DNA of 11,291 nt from Chitinophagaceae bacterium. Its GTDB lineage: Bacteria; Bacteroidota; Bacteroidia; Chitinophagales; Chitinophagaceae. A program made the position numbers and the translations under genes. The notes below the pieces were generated by a model. The model was not told the origin of the DNA. It was given only the letters and a program-made list of their open reading frames with translations, and did no database searches. Numbering within the stretch: position 1 is the stretch's first letter; each line of letters starts with the position of its first letter. Shown here one piece after another: positions 1 through 7,604 of this stretch. The stretch is taken from positions 1 through 11,291 of the forward strand of contig DMRT01000030.1 of the NCBI GenBank assembly GCA_003455235.1, read 5' to 3'.

Positions 1-669
<669 letters not shown>

Positions 670-782
670 TACAGTCATTCACAGCAACCATTCATCACTG
701 ATCAAAGAAAGAAACTGTTTACCCGGGAGAGTTGAAAATTTTTGACCCATGGGTTCTAATACCACCTGGCGGATGAACAGTA

Positions 783-1556
783 TCAGGAAACATCCAGCGC
801 CCTGATCTGCGCCTTGTATGCCGGCGGAAGAAGAATGGCTTTGATCAATCCATCTAATTTTATCAGCCGGCTGAATTTGTAGAACGGGATAACCGGTTTG
901 AGCCAGCTTGCTTTATTGAACCCCAGCATGGCCTTTGCCCGCTCAGGCACAACCAGTTTTTGCGACTCCAGTAAAACGGCATACCGGAAAGCGCCGAGGT
1001 GTTTTTTGTATTGCCGGTACAGGTCTTTCGTGTATTCACTTTTAGCCAGGTCGAGTGTAAGGTGTGCAGCACGGCTGGCAAGCCAGTCTTTATAATTGAG
1101 AGGCAGGTCTTTCAACTGCATCCTGGATCCCAGGCGGAAGAATACATCGTATACATCTTCCTTTTCTTGATCACTCAGTTTTCTTTCCAGCAGTTCATAC
1201 GATGCAACCGAATAATGGATGAGCATGAACAATACATCCCGGTATGCCCAATCGGGGATTTTTGCATTCCGGTTTTTTTCCACAGCGCCATGAATAGCCG
1301 TTATCCGGTCAATGGCTGCTTGGGCTTTGTTAGTTTCAGAAAAAACAATCTCCCTGGCATAGCTGACCGTAGAGAACAACCTGCCCAAAGGATCGGCCGG
1401 CAGTTTGCCGGTAAAGTAAAGCCAGTCCACCGCCTTGTTCAACGCAAATTCTGCCGCCGAGCCGGCGAAGATAAAAAGGATGGTATCCGACTTACCCCAT
1501 ATCTTCCGTACGACGGAGTTTTCTTTAACGAAATATTGAGTAGCCGGGTTTGTCAT
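783..1556 (-). CDS. MpaB/DUF2236-family (rubber oxygenase-like) protein
   Basis: A 257-residue protein from the ATG at 1556. A TTG three codons upstream (1565) is possible but less likely. The N-terminal half resembles the oxygenase MpaB/DUF2236 family, also called the rubber-oxygenase Lcp catalytic domain. It has an early FAGSAAEFALNKAV segment, followed by STVSYAREIVFSE, then a His-Gly (about residue 89) and DVLFMLIHYSVASYELL with another His (about 114), the region that carries haem-ligand or conserved His residues in characterised members. The physiological substrate is unknown. The C-terminal part is helical and basic, with a hydrophobic stretch near the end (LIKAILLPPAYKAQIRAL). There is no signal peptide. 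It starts about 34 bp after the panD stop on the same strand and no promoter box is seen between them, so it is probably translated from the panD transcript. Family assignment rests on the residue pattern and length, not on a profile search; catalytic competence is unproven. Confidence 0.7.
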   Translation of the reverse strand: MTNPATQYFVKENSVVRKIWGKSDTILFIFAGSAAEFALNKAVDWLYFTGKLPADPLGRLFSTVSYAREIVFSETNKAQAAIDRITAIHGAVEKNRNAKIPDWAYRDVLFMLIHYSVASYELLERKLSDQEKEDVYDVFFRLGSRMQLKDLPLNYKDWLASRAAHLTLDLAKSEYTKDLYRQYKKHLGAFRYAVLLESQKLVVPERAKAMLGFNKASWLKPVIPFYKFSRLIKLDGLIKAILLPPAYKAQIRALDVS

Positions 1557-1590
1557 GTATTGCAAACGGGTACGTGTTATTATACAACCG

Positions 1591-1935
1591 CTAAAGTTTA
1601 TTTCCTTCTTTCGGGAAAACGATCACGGGTTTGAATTTCTTTGCTTCCTCAAAATCCATCAATGCATAGGAGATAACAATTACAATATCTCCCTCAGCGC
1701 CTTTACGGGCGGCAGGACCGTTCAGGCAGACAATGCCGCTTCCTCTTTTGCCTTTGATGATATAGGTTTCCAGGCGTTCGCCATTGTTTACGTTCACCAC
1801 CTGGATTTTCTCATTTTCAATAAGATTGGCGGCATCCATCAGGTCTTCATCCAGGGTAAGACTGCCTACATAATTCAGATTGGCTTCGGTAATTACCGCC
1901 CGGTGGATTTTTGATTTTAATATCTGTATCTGCAT
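1591..1935 (-). CDS. panD: Aspartate 1-decarboxylase (pyruvoyl-dependent)
   Basis: A 114-residue cytoplasmic enzyme that converts L-aspartate to beta-alanine for pantothenate and coenzyme A synthesis. The proenzyme cleaves itself between Gly24 and Ser25 (NYVGS) to make the pyruvoyl cofactor, and this site falls at the same number as in E. coli PanD, which supports the ATG at 1935. Other family blocks: [10 protein letters not shown] (E. coli GKLHRVKVT), [38 protein letters not shown] and [12 protein letters not shown]. It is slightly shorter than the 126-residue E. coli protein, mostly at the C-terminus. A Bacteroidota-type -7 box ends only five bases before the start codon (see promoter entry), so the mRNA is probably leaderless. 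panC is not visible nearby. The MpaB-like gene follows on the same strand. Confidence 0.96.
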   Translation of the reverse strand: MQIQILKSKIHRAVITEANLNYVGSLTLDEDLMDAANLIENEKIQVVNVNNGERLETYIIKGKRGSGIVCLNGPAARKGAEGDIVIVISYALMDFEEAKKFKPVIVFPKEGNKL

Positions 1936-1939
1936 GCTG

Positions 1940-1947
1940 CAAATTTA
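1940..1947 (-). promoter_or_regulatory. panD promoter -7 box (TAAATTTG)
   Basis: On the minus strand TAAATTTG matches the Bacteroidota primary-sigma -7 consensus TAnnTTTG. A TTG about 22 bases upstream (in GATTGC) can serve as the -33 element. The box ends five bases before the panD ATG, so transcription should begin at or next to the start codon. The core GTAAATTTGCAG is identical to the one in front of ssrA. The start site is inferred from consensus spacing. Confidence 0.6.
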
Positions 1948-1983
1948 CATGCTTACAGCTTCCGTACAGCAATCGTACTGAAA

Positions 1984-2106
1984 TTACCGGGAAGTCAATA
2001 GCTCACTGTTTTTTCCGTTACATCCCGCAAACGGAACTTTAGGGCAGCCGGTGATAAACATACAGCTCAGAAGAAGTACCCCTGGAAATGATTGTTTAAA
2101 ATTCAT
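1984..2106 (-). CDS. Possible tiny lipoprotein (40 aa)
   Basis: A short ORF (ATG at 2106, TAA at 1986-1984) that I do not recognise by homology. It has the plan of a lipoprotein precursor: a short N-terminus with one Lys (MNFKQ), a hydrophobic core (VLLLSCMFI), then the lipobox ITGC with Cys21 as the predicted lipidation site. The mature peptide would be only about 20 residues, with a further Cys at 29 and a polar C-terminal tail. It is on the same strand as panD, 48 bp upstream of it, and lies between the panD promoter box and an imperfect inverted repeat at 2119-2148. A small lipoprotein of entericidin-like size is one possibility. A chance ORF is the main alternative, because no clear promoter or ribosome binding site is seen. 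Confidence 0.4.
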   Translation of the reverse strand: MNFKQSFPGVLLLSCMFITGCPKVPFAGCNGKNSELLTSR

Positions 2107-2118
2107 ACACTATTATTT

Positions 2119-2148
2119 GCGGCTAAGGTATGGATACCCGCTAACCGC
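2119..2148. repeat. Imperfect inverted repeat upstream of the tiny lipoprotein ORF
   Basis: Arms GCGGCTA..GGTA and TACC..CTAACCGC can pair with a four-base apical loop and a mismatched middle. It ends about 13 bases before the 40-residue ORF, where it could shape that mRNA's 5' end. No U-tract follows on either strand, so it is not a standard terminator. Function unknown. Confidence 0.3.
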
Positions 2149-2208
2149 CATGAAGTATATTATTTAGCATGATTTTTTTACGGTTGAAGAAAGAACCCGG
2201 AGGTGCTT

Positions 2209-2244
2209 AAAATAAAAAACCACCGGCGCAGATGCACCGGTGGT
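2209..2244 (-). terminator. Intrinsic terminator of ssrA
   Basis: Read leftward, the arms ACCACCGG (2244-2237) and CCGGTGGT (2226-2219) form an 8-bp GC-rich stem around a 10-base loop, followed by a T-rich run (TTTTTTATTTT). It lies immediately after the mature 3' end of the tmRNA. Confidence 0.85.
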
Positions 2245-2248
2245 GGTG

Positions 2249-2617
2249 TGGAGCTGCAGGGAATCGAACCCTGGTCCAAACATATCCGCCGTAAGCTTTC
2301 TACATGTTTATTTAGTTATTGTTTGTCGGGATACAGCAGGAACCTAACCAACCAACTGTATCCTTAGATGAATGGTCTTAAGCCAGGGTCACATCATTCC
2401 CGGGCAGCATCCCGTTTTGTTTTTGAGTCGGCGGCGGAACATGGTAACAGGACTGACCTGTTCGGCGGCCCAAATGGATGTTAATCTATCGATTAAGCAG
2501 CCATGGCATACGAAGTATTGCCAATTAAAGTTTCGTATTCATATTAAAGTGCTAATTACGCAACGCACTACATGCTTACACTTACAAAGAACTATGCTGT
2601 CAAAACCGGTCAGCCCC
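2249..2617 (-). ncRNA. ssrA: Transfer-messenger RNA (tmRNA)
   Basis: A 369-nt tmRNA that, with SmpB, rescues ribosomes stalled on broken mRNAs and adds a degradation tag. The 5' end reads GGGGCTGACCGGTTTTGACA and the 3' end has the T-arm GGTTCGATTCC followed by CAGCTCC. The ends pair into a 7-bp acceptor stem with a G3-U70-type wobble, the alanine identity element. A tag reading frame occupies the middle, and downstream stems such as GGATACAG/CTGTATCC fit the pseudoknot region. The 3' CCA is not encoded as such: after discriminator A the genome reads C-A-C, so tail maturation is needed. A promoter lies about 30 bases upstream and an intrinsic terminator follows directly. Ends are inferred from the acceptor stem. 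Confidence 0.95.
2493..2522 (-). other. tmRNA proteolysis-tag reading frame (GNTSYAMAA)
   Basis: Nine codons plus TAA inside ssrA encode GNTSYAMAA, starting at a GGC resume codon. The tag fits the short Bacteroidota pattern G-x-x-x-Y-A-(L/M)-A-A and ends in the Ala-Ala degron seen by ClpXP-type proteases. The resume codon is chosen by comparison with family tags, not by direct evidence. Confidence 0.8.
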
Positions 2618-2648
2618 GGGTGGTTGATCAAGACAACCTCATTATCTG

Positions 2649-2656
2649 CAAATTTA
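2649..2656 (-). promoter_or_regulatory. ssrA promoter -7 box (TAAATTTG)
   Basis: Minus-strand TAAATTTG matches the Bacteroidota TAnnTTTG -7 consensus and lies 31 bases before the mature tmRNA 5' end. That leaves roughly 25 bases of 5' leader for RNase P to remove. A weak upstream element (TTTAC) is about 23 bases away. The surrounding core GTAAATTTGCAG repeats the panD promoter exactly. Confidence 0.6.
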
Positions 2657-2698
2657 CGAAACAATTTCCTACCTGGTTGTAAAGAGCTGTTAAGGCCG

Positions 2699-2738
2699 GA
2701 AAGCCGTTCAAATAATTTACGGGCTTTCTTTTGCCCGT
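2699..2738. other. Two overlapping, mutually exclusive potential hairpins
   Basis: GAAAGCC (2699-2705) can pair with GGCTTTC (2722-2728). Alternatively ACGGGC (2719-2724) can pair with GCCCGT (2733-2738). The two stems share bases 2722-2724, so only one can form. Neither is followed by a U-tract. The element sits in the roughly 250-bp spacer between ssrA and the large secreted-protein gene; the rest of that spacer shows no convincing gene or consensus promoter. Confidence 0.3.
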
Positions 2739-2911
2739 GTAGGAAAACTAAGCTAAATTAGGAGCACACAAACAGAAACTGCTTATTCCCTTCCAACGGG
2801 CGTATCAGGGTTTTTGTTGCCCAATCCCAATCCTTGATGAAACGGTTCTGAAGTCAATAACCACCATTACTCCTATCAGCCTGATTAATACCTAAACCAA
2901 AAATAAAACCG

Positions 2912-5900
2912 ATGAGAAAATTATTCTTATTTCTTTTTACAGCATTCACATTGTATTCCTGCTTCAGTACCCGATCGCCGCGGGAACGGGAAAAAGAAGG
3001 CAAAGATGAGTACGACAACCCGATGGTAAGGGATCAACAGGCTGCCGACATGATTAAGGACCCGGCATTGGGTTATGTACCGTATGACCGGCTGCTTAAA
3101 GCGATCGATAAAACCATCGAAATGAAAAGCTCCCTGAGTTCCATCATTGCCCCGACAGGTACTACCGGAAATTTATTGGGAGATCCCCTGGTCTGGGAAG
3201 AGCGGGGGCCCATTTACGACAGCGTAGGCCCTTCCAATGGCAATGGCCGTGGCGGTGGTACGGGAAGTACGGCAGGCGGACATACCGCTGGCCGTATCCG
3301 TGCATTTTTACTGGACACCCTGAATGACCCTACGGGCAATACGGCTTTTTGCGGCGGTGTGGCCGGCGGACTTTGGAAATGCACCAACTTCCTTTCTGCA
3401 GTGAATAACTGGACACCGGTTAATGACCGGTTCGATAACCTGGCCATCTCTTCCATCTGCCAGGATAAAAACAATCCCTCCGTTATTTATTTCTCCACGG
3501 GCGAGCCAACAGATAATGCAGACCGTGTTACCGGTGCCGGTGTATGGAAATCGGTAAACAAAGGAGCGTCGTTTACCTTCCTTCCGTCAACAGCCAGTTA
3601 TATGCGCTGCTTCAAGATCGCTTGTGATGCTGCTGGCAATGTTTACCTGGCATGCCGCACCACAACTGTCCCGGTGAGCCAACCCAATGGTTTATTCCGG
3701 TCCACTGACGGGGGTACCAGCTGGACAAACATTACGCCGAATAACCTGGATGCAAATTCAAATCTTTCCTGCACCGATTTTGAATTCTCTGCTTCTGGCA
3801 ACCTGAATGCAATGTTCGGGTATCGTCCGACTGGTAACGTGGTGAACCACCGCTATACATCTACTCCGGCAACAGTAACTTCCGGTACCTGGTCAACAAG
3901 CACCGGTTTCCGTGTTTCCAATGCGGCAGCCATCCGCACGGAGATGGCCGTATCCGGAAATGTACTCTACGCCATTACGATTAACCCGGCTTATAATACG
4001 GACAGTTGTTATAAATCCGTTGATGGCGGCGTAACATGGACCAAACAAAACACCACTATATTACCGGCTGGTTTAGGAAGCGGGCAGGGATGGTACAACC
4101 TGAGTGTTGCCATCAATCCACTGAATACAGATGAACTGATATCCGGCGGCCTGGATGCGTACCGTTCCAGCAATGGTGGCGCCACCTGGACAAGATTAAC
4201 TTACTGGGTGTCGACCATGCCGTATGTGCATGCCGATCATCACTATGCACAATACTGGATCAGTGGGGGTCAGACAAGATTGATCATGGCAACCGATGGA
4301 GGTGTATTCTATTCGGCAGATAACGGCGCCACCTTCACTTCCAAAAACAGGAACCTGGGCATCAAACAATTTTATTCTGCGGCCATCCACCCTGCTGCCG
4401 GATCGCCTGTATTGCTGGCCGGTGCACAGGACAATGGCACTCACCAGTTACGAAACCCGGGTTTGAGTTATTCCATTGAAGTAACCGGTGGCGACGGATG
4501 CATCGTTCACATCAACCAGCAAAACCCGCAGATACAATTCGGCAGTTATGTATACAACCAATACCGCCGAACCACCAACGGAGGCGCTACCTGGAGTTCA
4601 GTAAACCTTTCTTCTTCACAGGGTTTATTTGTTAACCCGTTCGATCACGATGATGGCCAGAACATCATGTATTGCAGTAATGGTCCGCTCGGGCAGCTGC
4701 GCCGCTGGACAGGGACCAATACAACCAACACCAATACAGTGATCTCGATCAGTAATATCGGCGCCACTACTTCATTAACTTCCCTGAAGCTTTCGCCCTA
4801 TACGGCCAACCGCTTGTTTTTCGGCACCAATACCGGTAAAGTATTCAGATTGGAAAATGCGAATACCGTTACAACAGCCGATGCCAATGCAAACCTTACG
4901 GATATCAGCGGGGCAACATTCCCCGCAGGCACCATTATTTGTGTAAACACCGGCATGGATGATAACAACATTGTTGCCACGTATTCCAACTACGGGGTAA
5001 ACAATGTATGGCTCACCCGCAATGGCGGTACTTCATGGACGGCTATTGACGGCAATCTTCCGGATATGCCGGTACGATGGGCAATGTTCCAGCCAGGTAC
5101 CGATCAGAAAATATACCTGGCCACCGAAGCGGGTATTTATTATACCATCAATGCAAACGGCGCCGCCACACAATGGTCGCCTGAAATAAATTTCCCCACG
5201 GTGAGTACTTATATGCTGAAGATAAGAGCAAGCGACAGCACGATTGTGGCGGGAACACACGGGCGTGGTGTATGGACAGCCAAAATACCGCCCTGTTCGG
5301 CCGGCGCTATTACCAGCCACCCGGGCAATGCGGCTGCCTGCCCAGGCACTGCCGTTAGCTTCTCTGTTAATACATCCGGTGTAATATCTTCTTATCAATG
5401 GCAGGTAAGCACCAATGGTGGAACCAGTTACACAGATATTGCCGGCGCCACCGGTACTGTGTTTAATATACCCGCTGTTACTGCAGGTATGAACGGTTAT
5501 TTGTACAGGGCAGTTATTGTTACTGACTGTTCCGTACCCCTGACCACCAATGCTGCTACACTTACTGTAACTCCGGTTCCCGTGGTTACCATCACTGCTT
5601 CCCCATATACAAGATTATTCCCTGGTTTAACCACAACGCTTAATTCAACAGTTGTTCCAACCGGAACAACAACCTATGCCTGGTTAAGAAATGGAGTTCC
5701 TGTTCCCGGCGCCACGCAATCTTCGTTGAGTCTGTCACTGGCCTCGGGATTTGCCGATTACAGTCTGCGTGCCACCGTAAACGGATGCACCGGCACTTCA
5801 AACATCATCTCCATTTCCGATTCCGTGAGCACGAAGTGCTACCTGTCTCCGAATCCTACCGGCGGGCAGTTCCAGGTACGTTACCACAGCTCCGTGAATA

Positions 5901-6091
5901 ATACGGTGCCAAGAACGGTTACGGTATTTGATGCAAAAGGTACACGGGTACTGATTAAAAATTTCAATGTAGCTACACCTTATGCGCCGATGGATGTTGA
6001 CCTGCGGGCACAATCCAAAGGTTTATACTGGGTTGAGATCAGTGACAAAGATGGCATACGCCTGAGTATGTGCAGGGTGGTTGTTCAATAA
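2912..6091 (+). CDS. Surface BNR/Asp-box propeller protein with Ig-like domains and T9SS sorting domain
   Basis: A 1059-residue exported protein. The N-terminus (MRKLFLFLFTAFTLYSC) has a basic start, a hydrophobic core and a lipobox-like LYSC, so it may be a lipoprotein with Cys17 lipidated; the next residues are highly charged. From about residue 95 to 790 is a sortilin/BNR-type beta-propeller region with repeated Asp-boxes (S-x-D/N-x-G-x-T-W), for example near residues 213, 265, 368, 418, 466, 553 and 702 (STDGGTSW, SVDGGVTW, SSNGGATW, SADNGATF). Ig-like domains span about 794-890 (SYQWQVSTNGG) and 890-968 (TYAWLRNG). Residues 970-1059 are a type A T9SS C-terminal sorting domain (YLSPNPTGGQFQV, VFDAKGTRV, GLYWVEI). 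Asp-box propellers occur in sialidases and xyloglucanases, but no catalytic set is evident, so ligand and activity are unknown. The ATG at 2912 is chosen because the signal peptide begins there. It is monocistronic and ends at a bidirectional terminator. Confidence 0.9.
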   Translation: MRKLFLFLFTAFTLYSCFSTRSPREREKEGKDEYDNPMVRDQQAADMIKDPALGYVPYDRLLKAIDKTIEMKSSLSSIIAPTGTTGNLLGDPLVWEERGPIYDSVGPSNGNGRGGGTGSTAGGHTAGRIRAFLLDTLNDPTGNTAFCGGVAGGLWKCTNFLSAVNNWTPVNDRFDNLAISSICQDKNNPSVIYFSTGEPTDNADRVTGAGVWKSVNKGASFTFLPSTASYMRCFKIACDAAGNVYLACRTTTVPVSQPNGLFRSTDGGTSWTNITPNNLDANSNLSCTDFEFSASGNLNAMFGYRPTGNVVNHRYTSTPATVTSGTWSTSTGFRVSNAAAIRTEMAVSGNVLYAITINPAYNTDSCYKSVDGGVTWTKQNTTILPAGLGSGQGWYNLSVAINPLNTDELISGGLDAYRSSNGGATWTRLTYWVSTMPYVHADHHYAQYWISGGQTRLIMATDGGVFYSADNGATFTSKNRNLGIKQFYSAAIHPAAGSPVLLAGAQDNGTHQLRNPGLSYSIEVTGGDGCIVHINQQNPQIQFGSYVYNQYRRTTNGGATWSSVNLSSSQGLFVNPFDHDDGQNIMYCSNGPLGQLRRWTGTNTTNTNTVISISNIGATTSLTSLKLSPYTANRLFFGTNTGKVFRLENANTVTTADANANLTDISGATFPAGTIICVNTGMDDNNIVATYSNYGVNNVWLTRNGGTSWTAIDGNLPDMPVRWAMFQPGTDQKIYLATEAGIYYTINANGAATQWSPEINFPTVSTYMLKIRASDSTIVAGTHGRGVWTAKIPPCSAGAITSHPGNAAACPGTAVSFSVNTSGVISSYQWQVSTNGGTSYTDIAGATGTVFNIPAVTAGMNGYLYRAVIVTDCSVPLTTNAATLTVTPVPVVTITASPYTRLFPGLTTTLNSTVVPTGTTTYAWLRNGVPVPGATQSSLSLSLASGFADYSLRATVNGCTGTSNIISISDSVSTKCYLSPNPTGGQFQVRYHSSVNNTVPRTVTVFDAKGTRVLIKNFNVATPYAPMDVDLRAQSKGLYWVEISDKDGIRLSMCRVVVQ

Positions 6092-6106
6092 CCAATCCGT
6101 CGTCAT

Positions 6107-6140
6107 AAAAAAATCTCCCGGTATACCGGGAGATTTTTTT
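6107..6140. terminator. Bidirectional intrinsic terminator (34-bp perfect palindrome)
   Basis: Seven A, a stem CTCCCGG/CCGGGAG with flanking T-A pairs around TATA, then seven or more T. The perfect 17+17 inverted repeat gives a U-tract in both directions and sits between the stops of the converging propeller gene (6091) and rseP (6166). Confidence 0.93.
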
Positions 6141-6165
6141 TATATAGAAATAAGATTAAAAACGG

Positions 6166-7548
6166 TTATTTCCCTCTTCCCCACCCGAACCAGTCGTTTC
6201 CGTTGGCATACAGCATCAGCGCCAGCAGAATAACCATCCCGGCGATCTGTGCATACTCCAGGAATTTTTCACTGGGTTTGCGTTTGGTGATCATCTCGAT
6301 GAGGGTGAATAATACATGCCCGCCATCCAGTGCCGGTATCGGCAGTAAGTTCATAAAGGCAAGAACGATGGAGAAGAAAGCGGTGATGTTCCAGAAATGT
6401 TCCCAGTCCCATTCATCGCCGGAAAAAACAGAACCCATGGCTTTAAAACCACCCACGCCCTTGTAGGCGCCGGTGGAAGGAGTAAGAATTTTTTTGAACT
6501 GGTCGATGTACCATCCCAGTTTTTCACTGGCCAGCACCACGCCTGCCGGGAATGCTTCAAAGAATCCGTACCGGATAACGGTGTATTTAAAGATACCGGC
6601 CGTGTCGAGCGATTCCGGTTTACCGATCATCTTCATGCCTTTGGGTAATGCTCCGGCGCTGTCCACTGTCCATACACTGGTAAATTGTTCAGTACCGCGT
6701 TGCAGTGTTACGGTGATGCTGCTGTTCTTTTTCTTTTCAATCACCCGGGCCACATCGTTCACAAATTCAACAGGTGTTGAGTCAATCATCACCACTTTAT
6801 CCCAGCGCTGCAGGCCCAGTTTGGAAGCCGGACTTCCCTTGTCGGCGCCACCGATCCAGAACGGGTAACGGATGCCGATCAGCGGCACATCGCTGCGTTT
6901 CTTTTCAACCAGTTTACCGATCAGACTTTTGGGTAACTGGATAGTAGCGGTTTTACCCTCCCGCTCCAGGGTTACGCTGTCGCTTACGATCAGTTCGGCA
7001 ATCACGTTGTTGAAATTTTCAACGGGCTGGCCGTCCATCGAAATGATCTTATCACCGTCTTTAAAACCAAAGCTTTTGATGAGGCTGTCTTCCACGGCAA
7101 TGCCGTACTTTAATGAATTGTTGTAGATCTTTTTTTCTCCCCACACCATCAGGATGGCGGCATAGATCACAAATGCCAGCAGGATGTTCACGGTTACGCC
7201 ACCCAACATGATAATCAGACGCTGCCAGGCGGGCTTGCTGCGGAACTCCCAGGGTTGGGGAGGCAGTTTCATGGTTTCTTTGTCCATGCTTTCGTCGATC
7301 ATGCCGGCAATCTTCACATAGCCCCCCAGCGGGAGCCAGCCGATGCCGTAAACGGTTTCTCCGATCTTCTTTTTTACCAGGGAAAACCAGGGATCAAAGA
7401 AGAGATAGAATTTCTCCACCCGGCATTTGAACCAGCGGGCGGTGATATAGTGACCGAATTCGTGCAGGATAACCAGGATCGAAAGGGACAGGATCAATTG
7501 CGCCACTTTTAGTCCCACGCTTCCCCAGTTTATTGCTAATAATTCCAT
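6166..7548 (-). CDS. rseP: RIP site-2 metalloprotease RseP
   Basis: A 460-residue inner-membrane zinc protease of family M50B, which cuts transmembrane segments of anti-sigma factors and remnant signal peptides. The zinc motif HEFGH is at residues 29-33 inside the first membrane helix, and the third zinc ligand region LLPIPALDGGH is at 401-411, the usual (N)xxPxPxLDGG form. Membrane segments lie near 15-37, 108-136, 386-416 and 432-452. Two periplasmic PDZ domains lie between the second and third, about 148-205 (FKDGDKIISMDGQPV) and 225-290 (QRWDKVVMIDSTPV). Length matches E. coli RseP (450). It follows dxr by 56 bp, a pairing that echoes the dxr...rseP order of many bacteria, here without the intervening uppS and cdsA of E. 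coli. It is last in the leftward cluster. The substrate here is unknown. Confidence 0.95.
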   Translation of the reverse strand: MELLAINWGSVGLKVAQLILSLSILVILHEFGHYITARWFKCRVEKFYLFFDPWFSLVKKKIGETVYGIGWLPLGGYVKIAGMIDESMDKETMKLPPQPWEFRSKPAWQRLIIMLGGVTVNILLAFVIYAAILMVWGEKKIYNNSLKYGIAVEDSLIKSFGFKDGDKIISMDGQPVENFNNVIAELIVSDSVTLEREGKTATIQLPKSLIGKLVEKKRSDVPLIGIRYPFWIGGADKGSPASKLGLQRWDKVVMIDSTPVEFVNDVARVIEKKKNSSITVTLQRGTEQFTSVWTVDSAGALPKGMKMIGKPESLDTAGIFKYTVIRYGFFEAFPAGVVLASEKLGWYIDQFKKILTPSTGAYKGVGGFKAMGSVFSGDEWDWEHFWNITAFFSIVLAFMNLLPIPALDGGHVLFTLIEMITKRKPSEKFLEYAQIAGMVILLALMLYANGNDWFGWGRGK

Positions 7549-7604
7549 GTAGAGGTATCAGTTTAATATTATAGTTGCTGAAAAATCAAGGAGGAATGCT
7601 CTTT

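Noticed and set aside
746..755. Palindrome ACCCATGGGT between converging genes as a terminator
   Set aside because: The stem is short with no loop room and no U-tract follows on either strand.
999..1634. 211-codon rightward ORF
   Set aside because: Antisense to the MpaB-like gene and the panD tail; composition is that of a shadow frame.
2250..2280. A separate tRNA gene suggested by the T-arm sequence
   Set aside because: The T-arm and acceptor strand pair with the GGGGCTG 368 bases away, so they are the 3' end of the tmRNA.
2372..2761. 129-codon rightward ORF
   Set aside because: It runs antisense across the tmRNA gene and its promoter, with no recognisable domain; a chance frame.
3549..5040. 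Recurring GGNGGNNCNNNCTGG-like DNA in the large gene as a possible repeat array or CRISPR
   Set aside because: Spacing is irregular and in frame; it encodes Asp-box motifs of the propeller.
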